In this document: piece after piece, positions 25,429 to 37,962 of the stretch
How the letters are laid out: every line of letters begins with the position of its first letter
Position numbering within the stretch: position 1 is the first letter of the stretch
Assembly: GCA_019914995.1 (NCBI GenBank)
Contig: CM034129.1
Location: forward strand, 5,531,725-5,595,724
Direction: 5' to 3'
Origin: Acanthochlamys bracteata
Lineage: Eukaryota > Streptophyta > Magnoliopsida > Pandanales > Velloziaceae
DNA: 64,000 bases
Notes under the pieces: generated by a model
Databases searched by the model: none
What the model was told of the DNA's origin: nothing
What the model saw: the letters and a program-made list of their open reading frames with translations, nothing else
Position numbers and translations under genes: made by a program

Positions 25429-27895
25429 TCAGTTCTGTTGACCATTCTTATTCCATTGCTTGTATCCTGGAGTCCAGTGAGGGCACTTAGGACTGAAGTA
25501 CTTCGCCGTGACTTTATCGTTGAGAAGTTCAGTTATTTGTCCGGCCTTCACGCACCGCGGCGCCTTGTACTGATTAATCGAAGCTCCCTGGCTCAACGCG
25601 AAGTCCATGAGCTTATCGAATGTTCCATCTTCAACAAGTCGAATCTCCAACGGTCCGATGGAGCCATCTCCTACCCGGCATTGCCTGTACACACTGTTGA
25701 GCGCGTCCTCTATTGCGAGACAGCAGTCCTCGAACGCGGATGCAGGTGGGATGTGTTGCCCCTGTTGAAGCTCCCAGTACAGCACGTAGTGACCTGGAAT
25801 CACAGACGTGTCGGCGTAGCTCGTCCATTCTACTAGACGGGCTCCAAACGGATCTAGGTGGCCCATTGCGACACGAACCGCTGCCTGCAGTTCAACTTCG
25901 TCAGTCTTGTCAGCGTCGATGCTTAGCGCAACATTTTTTCGCCTGATAAATTTGAACTGCGGCGCCTTGTTCTTGAAGCCTACCACTTCCAAAACGTCAC
26001 CAACTCTGTACCTATACAATCCTGCACAATCCAATTCACTGTTGTTAAATATGAAGCGGACAGATAGAGATAGAAATGAATATCAATTACAATTTATGGA
26101 AGATTGGTTTAACTACCGGCGTAGGTAGTGACGACGAGCTCGTACTCTTGGCCAAGGTGAACATCGACAAGATTGACGAGATCTTTAGCAGTTGGGTTGC
26201 AGCAGTCCGTGGGGATGAACTCGAAGTAAGCCATCGTGGGAATCAGAGTGTAGGAGACATCTGCGGGCTTCGAGAGCGGATTAAGGTTCAGCCCGAAGTA
26301 ACACTCCGAAGAAGCGTACATGGTGCAGGCTAACGGCAGGCCACCGCCTGTGTAGTGCTCCAGAGTCGGTATGTACTGCGACATAGCTCCGGTGACGATC
26401 ACGTCCACGTACTTCGTGTTAGGCCACAAGCGCCGAACGATCCCGGCCCACGTGCCCTGCCTGCATTCCTTCTCTATAGCATCAGCAAGCACTCCGTCCG
26501 GTGACCGCAGCACGAGCGAAACAGCATCGCGCACCGACCGATCGGTGATGTCGGCACCGGCAACACCAGCTCGGATATCGTCACAGAGCTTCTTCCAGTG
26601 CTTTTCCAAGAACTTCATCGCGCGGATGAAGCCGGAGGCGAATACCGCGCCTACACGGAGAACTTCATCACGCTGTATCAAGCCACAGAGAAGCTGCGCG
26701 TACATGGACTGGTACGAGTCGACGCAAAGGACAGCTTCAGTTGGGCTAGTGAGACTGTTATAAGGATCGCAGGGGCGTTGGATGAAATGTTTGCTCTTGT
26801 AATAGCTAGTGAGAACAGGGCGTGCTGGAAGACCGCCGGGAGTTCGCGATTCGGATTTCACGAATAGCAGGAACATGGCCTTGCCTTTGTCCAGTCCCGG
26901 AACGTGCTGCCCCATAACAGGCATTAGCAAGCTGTACAGCAGCTGTCTCCGGTCCATTTCCTCGTCTATCGTTGGCATCAGTTTTCTTTCCCCTCCTGAC
27001 GTTCCCGAACTGCCAACAAAAAACCAATACTAATTAGACCTTATTAAAAAATTCACCATTCTGCTAAATTTCAATCTATTTTAATTAATATCACCAAGTG
27101 CGTTTGACATTCTTTATTCTAAAAAATAATTTTTTGAAGTTTTAAGTTTATGTGTTTTAATATATCTTTCATAAATATCTAAAATTTATTTAAAATTAAG
27201 AAAAGTTAAGAAAATTTCTAAAATCTTTTTATTATATATTTTTAAAATTTTAAATTAAAAATAAAAGTCATTTTAAAAAAAATAAAAATACTTTTTATTT
27301 TAAAAAATTCTATTTTAAAAATATTTTTAAATAACCTTTTATACTGCAGTCAAAATATTACCCCAACTAACCGAATAATGAAAATCAATATTACAATATT
27401 ATTGTCGGTTTCTAACATTATTTTAAAATTATAAGGATATTTTAAACAAAGAAAAACTTCCAAACAGCTGTTGCTTGTTTGCATGATTGGATGCATGCCC
27501 GAAGCATGTTCGAATTATCAAATCTCATTTTCTCTAAAGAAAGAATAAAGAAAGACGTGATTTACGAACCTGGTTAAGAACTCGGAGATCGGAAGACCAC
27601 AGAGGATCCGGGACTTATCGCCACAGGCAATACGATTGATATCCTGTTGGATATCCTCATAAGTAACAAGCGGCATAACACGCTTGAATTCGTTGGCATC
27701 AGGCACTGAAAGTCTCTGGCGGAGCAAATATTCGCAAGACACGTTCTGCGTGAGTATTTCAGATAAAACACGGCGCTGGACATAGTCAGCGTTAGCCGTT
27801 ACTTCCTCGATGAATTTGAGCGCTTTCCGGTGATTCTCCGGCACCGCATACTTCTTATCATTGATGTTGTTACTATGCTTTGGTGCTTCTGGCAT
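25429..27895 (-). CDS. GH3: GH3 family auxin (IAA)-amido synthetase, group II
   Basis: The minus-strand CDS joins 27570-27895, 26117-27009 and 25429-26021 (1812 nt, 603 aa, close to the usual 590-612). Splice sites are AG|GT and G|GT with in-phase acceptors. The firefly-luciferase-fold nucleotide-binding motifs are intact: [10 protein letters not shown] at residues 109-118, [14 protein letters not shown] from 340, and [19 protein letters not shown] from 411. Substrate-proximal blocks such as [15 protein letters not shown] and [13 protein letters not shown] are also conserved. Group II GH3 enzymes adenylate indole-3-acetic acid and conjugate it to amino acids in the cytosol, lowering free auxin. 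The start MPEAPK matches the GH3.5/GH3.6 type, while residues 7-25 are variable; the exact subgroup needs a tree. The C-terminus ([15 protein letters not shown]) is complete. Intron 1 (560 bp) contains a MITE. No canonical TGTCTC auxin element was seen in the first few hundred bases upstream. Confidence 0.96.
27105..27335. mobile_element. A+T-rich MITE inside GH3 intron 1
   Basis: Starts near gtgcgtttgacattctttat and carries the A/T-only core (attaagaaaagttaagaaaa, cttttattatatatttttaaa) in the reverse orientation relative to several other copies. It makes up about 40% of the first intron of the GH3 gene. Confidence 0.5.
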
Positions 27896-28049
27896 GGTTG
27901 CTAGCTAGAGGGAAACAAGAGGAGCGTTTTTTAGATACAGAGAAAGAAGCAGAGGAGCTGGAGGGAGGGAGAGAAAGTAGAGAGAGAATGAAGGTTGTAT
28001 GAGTATTGTGGTAGTTGATTGTGTGAGAGTTGTGGAGAATAATGAGGAG

Positions 28050-28060
28050 CTTTAAATAGA
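28050..28060 (-). promoter_or_regulatory. Likely TATA box of the GH3 gene
   Basis: The minus strand reads CTATTTAAAG about 155 bp upstream of the GH3 start codon. Between it and the ATG lies a purine-rich (on the coding strand, C/T-rich) leader, as is usual for a plant 5' untranslated region. Confidence 0.5.
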
Positions 28061-31000
28061 GTTGTGAAGAAGGAAAGAGGTGAGAAATGTGTGCCCCAGT
28101 CCTAGTGGTTCAACACCATGCATAATCTTTAACGAATTTCTTAATAAATAGATCTTTTTATCAGAGTGCCTTTTTCTATATTAGCTTTTGTTGTATAACT
28201 ACAATTGTATTTTTTTATGTATCCTTCACAATATCACATTTTTTAATATATCTTTAACATCGTATTACATTCTAGCCATACCATAAAAAAGTGTTCAAAA
28301 CACAATATATAATGAGTGCATGATTTGTTTTATGTAAGCAAGCATAGTGTCAAAAAATATTTTTTTTAAAACTGAATGTATGAAAACCATATGTGGTATT
28401 TAAAAAAAAAAAGTACTTACTGAGGCATTTAGTTTATAACTTATATTGTTTATTTTGAGAAAAATGTGCCAAGGAATAAGGTTCACGTGGAGAAGTGTCT
28501 GTGGTGGTGTTCACTATAATTGGATGCACTACTTAGGTGAGTGAAATAAGTAGTTTGTGATAATTATTATTCCCAAAATTAGGGATTATAACTTTTAAAG
28601 AAATAGATAGGCTATTCTTAATGTGGATATTTCATATCAAATAACTTATTGCATTGCTGCCTTTAGCCTCACCGTTTATTAACGGGGCAACTAAAAACCT
28701 GGTAGCATAATGAACTTATAAAGTTAGTGTCCTATATAATTGGCTTCTTCGCAATCTTAACTGGTTAAAAATATTTTATGATCAAAGTTAAATATAATTG
28801 AAACAACTGATAGATATATAAAAGAATTGAATATTATGAATTCCAAATATTAGAATTTACATATACAAATATATATATAGTATAAATAATAAGTTTATTT
28901 TATATACAGTCCGATAGTAAAGTCTAATAATTAATTGTAAATTGAAGTTAGACAAATTTAGCATCTGTATCTTTTATGAATTAAGTGAAAAGTTAGAAAA
29001 AAAGAATTAACTTAAAATGTAAAATAATTGTCGGAACTCACTGCTTCACGATCTTAACTAATAATCTAGCTCAGCTTTTTGGACCAGGACCTAAATATTT
29101 AGCTGCAAATTCTAGTAACATAAGACTGATTTTAGGCTAGCACTCGGTTCATCGATAAAGGGTTAAGTGAAAACTTCTCAGAAGAATTAACTCAGGAAAA
29201 TTAGTTTTGGAACTAGATATATCCTTTACATCTTAACTACTCATCTAGCTACCTCAATTTTCTTGAGAGTTAAAACACAATTAGTTGCACATTAAAATGA
29301 ATTCTGTCTGGGGCTTAATATATCTAAGTTAATTGCAATATAACTTTTCTCTCATTTTGGATAATGTTATCTTCTCAGGGTTATTAAGGCTATAAAGTAA
29401 TTACAGCAGTTGTTTGTCAGTCTATAGTTGGACTATAGAGTGTCTTGTTTGTGTACATACTCGAATTTTAATACACAACTTTCAAAGTTCTTGTGTTCAT
29501 AATGAAATATTTTGTTGCAAACTTCATTAGATTTATTATTTTTTTAATTTTTATCAAATATAATTTTATAGATTTTAAAAAAAAATTAAAATACGCTTTA
29601 ATCGTATAAAAACTGGAACAATCTCAGTCCTTCACTAGGAACTAACTACTGCTATACAACCAAATTAAAAACCTTGAAAAAGAAAAAGAAAAAGAAGAGA
29701 AAACCGGTTTCCATTATGAACACAGTTTTGCAGTAGGTCAGGTAGCAGTTTTAAAGGCAGACTACACGCGCGTTTGCACTGCATGCGGCTGTTCCTCAAA
29801 CCAACGGCAAAGACATTTGTTCTTAACCCAAAACTATATAAAACTCTTACATTAACACTCAAAGCTCTATCATTATGCATCAAGTTTAGAACTCAGAAGA
29901 CAGCTGTCATTTACTCCAACTAAATTTTTTTTATGTGATTACTACTAGCTAGAGTTGCTTCACCTGAAAATCGTATACATATAAGCTTTTGTGTACTTCT
30001 TATATAAATATTTAATTTTCTTTCATGTAATATGCATACGGTTTTTGTGTTGTAAACATAAATTAGTTATATGACAAAGAAGTGGTAATGAATTCAAATT
30101 TTAAGACAGTTTAAGCTTGGTGGACGCATCTCTCAAAAAACGAATTTATGGGAAAGCAATGTGTCCCAGCCTTAAGGTTTAAACGGATACATCTTACATA
30201 TTTCCCCTAACATCTAGCCAGTATCTTGATCTAATGTTAGAGCTTGAATTAGAAACATATAAAAAATAAAACCGACATAACTTGACTCAAAGCTAAAACA
30301 TTATCATAGATGAGAAAGAGTTGAAGGTACAAGAAAAGGGTGTAATGTTTGTTCACTGCTTCAGCATGCAAAGCATATGTTAGGGTGAACAAAATCTAAA
30401 TGCTTGGATGATTTTGTGCCCTCAACCCCAAAAAAGAAATCCATCATAATAACATTTTGGATTACTAGTTGTTTTCAGAACAAATTTTCATGTTAGAAAA
30501 TGTTTAATAACATACAAATATCTTACTTTTATTCTTATAGCTATAGGAAATTAAAAATTAAAGACAGGATTGGGTGTATAAAAAGTTAAATTGTGAATAG
30601 TACATGCATGATATTGGCATTGTGGCAATATATGTTGCAGAACAAAAAGTGACTTTCCAAATCAAGGTTTGAGATTTGAGTGTTTTTTCTTTTCTTTTGT
30701 CGAGATTAAAAAGGAGGCAAAAAGGTTTCACGGAGGAAGCAAAAAAGCCTATTCAACTTTAATGCTATGTGAAAGGAGTCCACTCTCATCCTGACTTTTG
30801 CTCTCCCCGATAGCACTAGTGAAGGTACAGCACGCGGTAATTGCAAATCCCCCAAACTTCTGTTTTTTTTGCATTACTTCTAAATAAGAAGAAAAAAGTT
30901 CAATCAAGAAAGAACTGAAGTATTTCAAATTTTACTTCTAAATTGTTTTTAGTTTAAGCATTTCAAAATATTTAAAATGCTCAGTGAGATTATAATTATA

Positions 31001-33573
31001 AGTATTTAATTAAAATAAAAAATAATTAAATGTATGTGGAACGTATATATGTGCAAATAAGAATCTACTCCTGAGATCTCTCATCTTGTCTCTTGTCTAC
31101 ATGATCAAATTTGACTCCAACCATTCTAGTGACGCACAGCACAAATAAGCAACACAGTTTATACATGGCGGTGCAGAGAGCACATATACACACACGCGCC
31201 CTTACAAATTACTGTGATTCGTTATATATATCTATATATTTTTTGATCCCGCCGGAATTTCAAAAAAATATTTAAAAATACTTATAAATTTTTTTTTTAT
31301 AAGTATTGAATTAGTTGTCACCCTGCACTGCAGCTTGGCTTGCAGAGCCCGGAAACTAAAGTTTAACCTGCCTATATATACTAAAACTCACCAATGACTT
31401 GAATCAAACTGTTCCGTTTACGCAAGGCATGTCTTGCAGTGAATGCCATCGAGACAAACATGAAATCATCACCCAATCCTACGTACTTGCTCGATAATCA
31501 AAATCGGTATACATTATGTAAGAAAAGATAATAATAAAATTTGCGTATGTGTATGTTTATTATATTCTTTTCTTTGGATGTTAGTAAAGCAGCAAGATGA
31601 CACTACAACGTGCGTTTGAGAAGCGATCCCAGTGCAGTGCACACAACGGGACGCAACATGCCATAAGTTACTATACTTGCACTGTTGCTTTCTAAATGGT
31701 CCTCCCTTGCCTCACCACCAGCACCCATTGCTGGCTCCACGCTGTCTCTCATTGACTGTTGTTGTTATTGTCATCGCGTTACTGTTTGTCTTCTTCGTTG
31801 TTGTAGTCACCTTGGATGGTTGTTTCTGGTTATACCTAAACCTAACCGATCTGGACTGAACCGGACTCAATCCTCCATGTTTCCAATCGGACTCGTGCAA
31901 ACGGATGATTTCGATGCGGTTAGACCTGAATGAACTAACAGCCCATATATGAAAGGTGTGATTGTTCATAGTTGACTGCAAGTCCTTCTCCATGGCTTTG
32001 ACTACAAGTCTTCTCAATAATTTTTCTTCTCCATGTCCTCACAATGGGTGGAATGCACTTTGTTATCCATTTATTCAACTCGTTGTCTACTTTTTTCATC
32101 CTCCTTTACAATGGTGATGATCTTGCGTTAATTATATGGATAGTAATATGCACGTACCCATCAACTATTTATCCGTTGAGAAATATGCTTTTATTTTGTA
32201 GAGAGTAGTTTGGTATTTACCTTCAATCATCACCGTATCATTACGTTATCGGAATAAAATCAAGTGCCATAAAAGCAAGTAGTGAGCACCATCTTAATCA
32301 CATCATTATCAATAATCTTTTTTGTGATTAGACTTTGAACATATAATTCAGCTTCATCTTCTGCTTCTATTTCAAAACTAACAGTCAATGAATCCATCTA
32401 ATCCGTTTAAAGGTACATCAATGATCATTAGACCACTAACAACAACTCAAATCACACTCTTTTAACTAATACTTAACCATTTAATTAACGATAACGACAT
32501 CTTTGACAGTGAATGAATAAAACAACGAGAGAGAGAGACAGAGAGAGAGGTAGCTGGTCAAGCGTCGCTGTTGGTACATGTACGTGCATCTGCCGCGCTG
32601 TGATCGGACTGACTGCAGTGGCCATGGGTGCAGGTACACTGATGACTACCAGGATGCCTGCTTCTAGTGTCGCGGCCTATGTGATGATCGGTCGCTGTAC
32701 GCGGATGTAATATGTGGATACTGTCCCTTCTTTTCCCCGGCCAACCACCGACATGTCTCTGTCCTATATGCACCAAATTTCAAGCCCTAAAACGGCTTAT
32801 GCTGGATGCTTTCTTGCTTGTTATGATCCTAAAGCTAGCTCTTCGCAACACAAAAAGCAGCAAACTATAGTTTGTTTTGTTGAAATAGATGAAGATTACG
32901 TTGTGCTTTCGCTTTCTCTCTGCTTCTCTCTCGTGGAATTAGTACACACGTACGCTTGCATACATACAACTAGTTGTGATGTTATTATTTGCAGTACGAT
33001 AACTTAGTCTCAGCTAATCACAGTTTTATCATTCATGACCAAGAATGTAAACATATAGCTATAAATGAAGCATGCATATATGTTAATAAGAAAGCCATCC
33101 TGTTAATTTAATTAGAACTTTTAGTATTTGGACCACTAACACCAAAAGCGGAGACATGTAAAGTACGTACTGTGTATTCAGCTTTTGAGGAAGTAGGCCA
33201 AGAAGTGCTTCTAGCTTATCGTTCATAAAGCAACAACAATACACAAGAAGTAGGAACAATATTAAGCTTATTCTAGAAGCACTTTCAAGACCACAGGTTA
33301 ACCTACAGTATCTCTGCAAGTGGGATGCTTATGGTCCAAAGCCTTATAGTACTGTCTGTTAGGTACTGAAACCAAAAAGCATATATATGTATAAGCAAGC
33401 AAAAGTTTAGCAAAAAGAGAAATGAAGAAAGTAAGTAACCACAAAATGAAGAACCATTCAATCAGTACTCCAAGGATGCGATTGTTGTTTGCATCTTGGA
33501 TTTTTGCACTACAACTTTTTTTTTTTCTTATTGACGCTTGGAATTGATTCCAACAGTTCATGTAGGGTCTTTG

Positions 33574-33630
33574 GACCATATGATGGACTCAAAAAGTTTG
33601 AAGGACAGACCATATGATGGACTCAAAAAG
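33574..33630. repeat. Short direct repeat, 23-bp units
   Basis: Two identical 23-bp copies, 33574-33596 and 33608-33630, both starting gaccatatgatggactc, spaced 34 bp start to start. A local duplication in non-coding DNA. Confidence 0.85.
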
Positions 33631-33827
33631 CTAAGAACTACGTACATATGTATGTGTATTATATATAGCTAGAAGGAATATTTATAGACCCAACTCAATC
33701 AAGCTTTTCTTTTTCTTTTCATTTTCAAAAGAGAGATTGATTTTGTGCGTCCCTGCAAAGTTCTGACAAGAGGAACTAGGAAAGAACGAATGAGTGTCGT
33801 TCCATGTGGATATGTCAAAATCATATA

Positions 33828-34078
33828 GCGCATGTTTCTCTAAACCTCAAATTTCACATTTTAAAACCCAATTTTAATATTAAATAAATAAAAATTAAAA
33901 TAAATTTCTTATTAAAAAATTAAAATAACTTTTTTATAAAAAAGTTTAAAATGAATTTATTTAAATTTCAATTTTTATATAAAATTAATATAAAAATTAA
34001 ACTTTTAGTAAATATGTTTAATTTTTAAACTTTCTTAAAATTTAAATTTATTTCAAATTAAACACACCCATAACATGC
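33828..34078. mobile_element. A+T-rich MITE, 'TGTTTAC'-related family copy
   Basis: The left end is gcgcatgtttctctaaacc and the right end is attaaacacacccataac, whose complement starts gttatgggtgtgtttaat. The interior is a chain of A/T words. It is related by ends to the copies at 47812, 48014 and 53494. Confidence 0.45.
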
Positions 34079-36369
34079 ATATGTCCAAAAAAAACTTCCC
34101 AAGAACACATGTATATAAAAGAAGGCACAATCTCCGATACAATGGCAAACGCTGTTCATCAGCATGAGGATAAGGTTTGTTTTGATCATGCTAAAGAAAT
34201 GTTGGAGATGGACATGGACTAGCTAGGGCCACTTCTTGATGATAGCAAACTTCTACATTGACAAGTATGCCATGCGCTCACTTGCCGAAGGCCCCAAATA
34301 TTAAGGTGTCATGTTCTTAGGGTGTTTGACATTTCAACGTATAGGTGTTGACTAAGCAATGTCTATAGCCAAGGAATGTGTCTGGTAATGCCCTGAACTT
34401 GAACCTATCTCATAAAAGTCATTGTTCTCATGAGTCTTCGCTGGCGTTTTCTATAATAAGGAGCCAAAAAAAAAACCCAAGGAATGTCTTCATTAATCAA
34501 TAAAATTCCTCATGGTAAGAAACCATACAAGCGCGTAGTTTCTGAATGCATAACACTTTTTTAATATACTATTTACATAAAAACTTGACGTTTACTTCGT
34601 GTTTGTAGATGTACATTGTCTCCTAAGATTGTTTCAACTTTTAGACATATAGGTAGATGTAGTGGACAAGGTCAATGAGTTACTGGTGTGTCAGATAAGA
34701 ACAAACCCAGAAAAGTAACATAGACGACCAAATGATTGAGCCCATTGTTTCTGGATATTGCAGTAGAAGGGTTGGTTAGCTTTAGGATACAACTGATTTT
34801 ATGATGAACACATCATCCAACAACAACAGTAGGGGGTAGTTGTGGTGATGGCAGCAAAAGATGGGGTAAAGAATGCCATTGGCCCCAAATGTGTGTAGAC
34901 CTGTTGCTCTTTGTTTCTCAAGTGCTCTAGAATAGACCTTGGAATTGGATTATCCTTTTCCTGACTTAAAGTTCGAACATGGTTTTGATAATGAACTTGT
35001 CAAATGTCATTGGAGTTTTGGGGGATAGTCAAGGAGTGGGGGATAGCTAGCTCCTTCCATATATAATAGCCATTATGTAAGTTTAGCCATAATGTTCCTT
35101 GAGCTAGCTTTTGTCTTCTAACTTTCTCAGAATTAGCTGAAATTATATTCTTAGATGTTACTAATGCAAAACTTTAAAACAATTAGGACAAAAACTCGAA
35201 GTAAGAAGGATGTATGCAACTTCGTTTGAAGCTACTTTAATTGTATTTCAATTATAAGCTTTAACAAGTTGTGTCCTTATGGAGTTGGACGTTGAAGGAC
35301 ATACAAGTACCTAGGCCATGGTTCTTCTTGATTTATAGTAGACCTCAATTTAAGAGGGAAGAAGTCTTTCTTGTCTTCAACCTATGTATATCTGAGACAA
35401 TAGAGAGATGGAATACTGAAATACAATATACGTTCAGGAACTTGCTTTTGTAATACATTACATGAAACACATGCATGGACAACAAACATGTCTAAACATC
35501 CATGTGAAAGGTTTAATGACTAAGGCATGTTTCCTATATATACAAATATATATAGGTATATATGTTGTCTTTAGATATGTGTTGACTTAATTATAGTAAT
35601 GTCTTCTGATCTCTAGAAATATTTAATCCTAACACGTATGGTTGCCGTTCTAGATTAATATACACTAGACCTTCTAAAGCAGCATTAATCAATATGTCGA
35701 TGAATGTAATATGGCATAACACTTTCATGAGAGTGGGTTTATGTTTCTCCTTTACTTGGGGACACAAATATGATCCATATGCCATGTAATGATCAAGAAT
35801 GGATATTATATATACCTTTCACTAGGGTTGCATGTTCTTCACTTTAGAAGAGATGGTAATGCTTGCCCTCAAATTTCATTCATGCAATGCTACTAACTGC
35901 CTTGTCTATCATGTCACCATATACAGTCTAAAGAGAAACATTCAACACTAAACTATTTCAAAACTTGTTTGTATACATATTCAACTTCAAGATTTGCGAT
36001 GAGATCTGAAGTTTGCTTTTTCTTGTTTTTCATTTTTCCTTAACAACTACTTTTTGGATAACATAACAAAATAGTCACCCAAAATTTTTTCTCTAAAGAA
36101 ATGATCAGTGACAGCACTAAGGGTCCCTTATGTCTATCTCAACATGTGGTGGTTGACCATATCATAAATAGAAAGGTGAGCCGCGGCAAGAAAGACGCGT
36201 GTCGAACGCGTACTAAGGTTAATGTTCTTTGGAGAAATAAAGATTTGATATGCTGGGTAAAAGAATAATAATAGTAAAGGATCGGACAACATTCATTCTT
36301 CTAAAAAAAAAAATAGTGCAACTAAAGGAGTTGAACGTATTAATGAGAGAAGGCAAACACATGTGCATA

Positions 36370-36552
36370 CAAAATTAATTTTTTTTAAAAATAAGTTTAA
36401 TTTTTTTATTAAAAATAAAAAATAAATAACAAAAAAATTTATTACGTAAAATTTTTTATATTTTTAAATAATTTTTTTTAAAATATAAAAAATAAACTTA
36501 AAAAATATAAATTAAAAATTTTAATAATTTATATATATTTTTTAATTTAGCC
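36370..36552. mobile_element. Partial A+T-rich MITE copy
   Basis: Contains aaataagtttaattttttta, aaaaaaatttattacgtaaa and a terminal agccaatcgctcc, matching the 'GTGTTTG' family layout with degraded ends. Confidence 0.45.
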
Positions 36553-37311
36553 AATCGCTCCTTTTTGGTTCGATATTTTTTTTGGAGCCAAATGAGATTG
36601 CCGGCAAGTTTAGTTCAGTTTGGCTTCGATAATCTTTTCAGCTTAAAACAAAGGCATGTTGCTTCATGCCTTCTTGGTCCAGAAAATGTCCGGCAAAGAA
36701 ACTTGGATTGCCGCTCTGATCATGATCTAGCTAGAAAACTGAAACCATGCACTGAATTACTCACTGTTGTTGGTTTTCTAAAATAATTAAATGTTTAGAA
36801 ACAAAGATTGTGTTTCACTTCATGAACAGAGTCACGCATTCATAGAAGGTGTTTGGATATCTAATGGTACACCTGATAAACAACTCAAAGTACAAAGAAA
36901 TATCCAATCCATAGTTAAATTTACCTGATGAATCAATCAGAACGAAAGAAAGAAAATTATTGCCTACAAAAACACATTATATGTTAATTAGTATTTTCAT
37001 GTATAATGCTGCAAAGCAAACATCTTAATCTTAAGAGAGAAAAGGATGTGAAGCTTTTTTAAACCTGAAGTGGCTTTAGCTAGTTCATGTCATTATCAGC
37101 AAAAGCTTTACTTGTTAACTTTTAGAAGACAACAATTAATTCATGTCTGCAAAAACATTGCTTGAGATTCTTAGCTTGGACAGTGAGTTGCTTCTCCTTT
37201 TGTTCCACACATCTCAGATATTTTTAAATTGAGTCTTCCTGTTAGCAAAAGTTTCTAACTGAAAAACTTTGTGCAAATATATTGACGACTAGCTTTTTAA
37301 GAATGAGATCT

Positions 37312-37962
37312 GGGCATAGTTTTAAAATCCAACTCGGTTTACGACCCGAAAAAATTACCAGATCACCAATTAACCGTACGGATCATCAGATAGACCGATT
37401 GAGTCAAATCAAAATTTATCAAATAAATATTAATATATAAATACAAATATATATATTATATAGTATTTTTTGTAGCAACTATTTAAAATTTTAAAAATGA
37501 TTGTATACAAAAATTATTGAATATGTTTTTAAAATTACATTTTTCATATTTTTTAGTACATAAAACAATAACCAAAAAGCTTAATATATAGTAAAATCTT
37601 TATATTTTATACATTATAAAGAACAAATTATCTACACTATAATTGCTTGTACTATCTATATTATATTATATTTATTTATTTCTTTTTAATAAAAAATAAA
37701 GGATGAGTAAATATACTAGTAACAGAAGAGTATTCAGAATAACTTTTAAAGTACTAATAAAGATGCTTTTTTATTTTAAATAAATATATTATTATTTTTT
37801 AAAATAAATACTAAAATCGGATCGATCTGTTCAATCAGATCATTGAGTTGATTGGGGATTCGTGTCTTATCGGGTCGCTTGTGAGACCTATTTCTATATC
37901 AACTCGCTCCGAAATTGGTGTCAGATCATTGGTTCTGGTCTGAGTCAGAGTTTTAAAATTAT
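37312..37962. mobile_element. Possible inverted-repeat element
   Basis: The left end, catagttttaaaatccaact, and the reverse complement of the right end, cataattttaaaactctgac, are imperfect inverted repeats about 35 bp long. Both ends are followed by C/G-containing phrases about 'gacccg' and 'gatcat'. The middle is A/T-rich. No target duplication could be fixed, so the call is tentative. Confidence 0.4.

Noticed and set aside
25438-27033. Several antisense and alternate-frame ORFs over the GH3 gene
   Set aside because: They are shadows of the GC-richer GH3 coding sequence, and none has a recognisable domain.
31632-33007. Cluster of ORFs between 31.6 and 33.0 kb
   Set aside because: Overlapping frames on both strands with Val/Cys/Thr-rich or Arg/Ser-rich low-complexity peptides, and no domain or exon structure.
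34142-34222. Short frame MANAVHQHEDKVCFDHAKEM followed by an early stop
   Set aside because: Only 26 codons, with no continuing frame and no recognisable family. Noted only in the intergenic entry.
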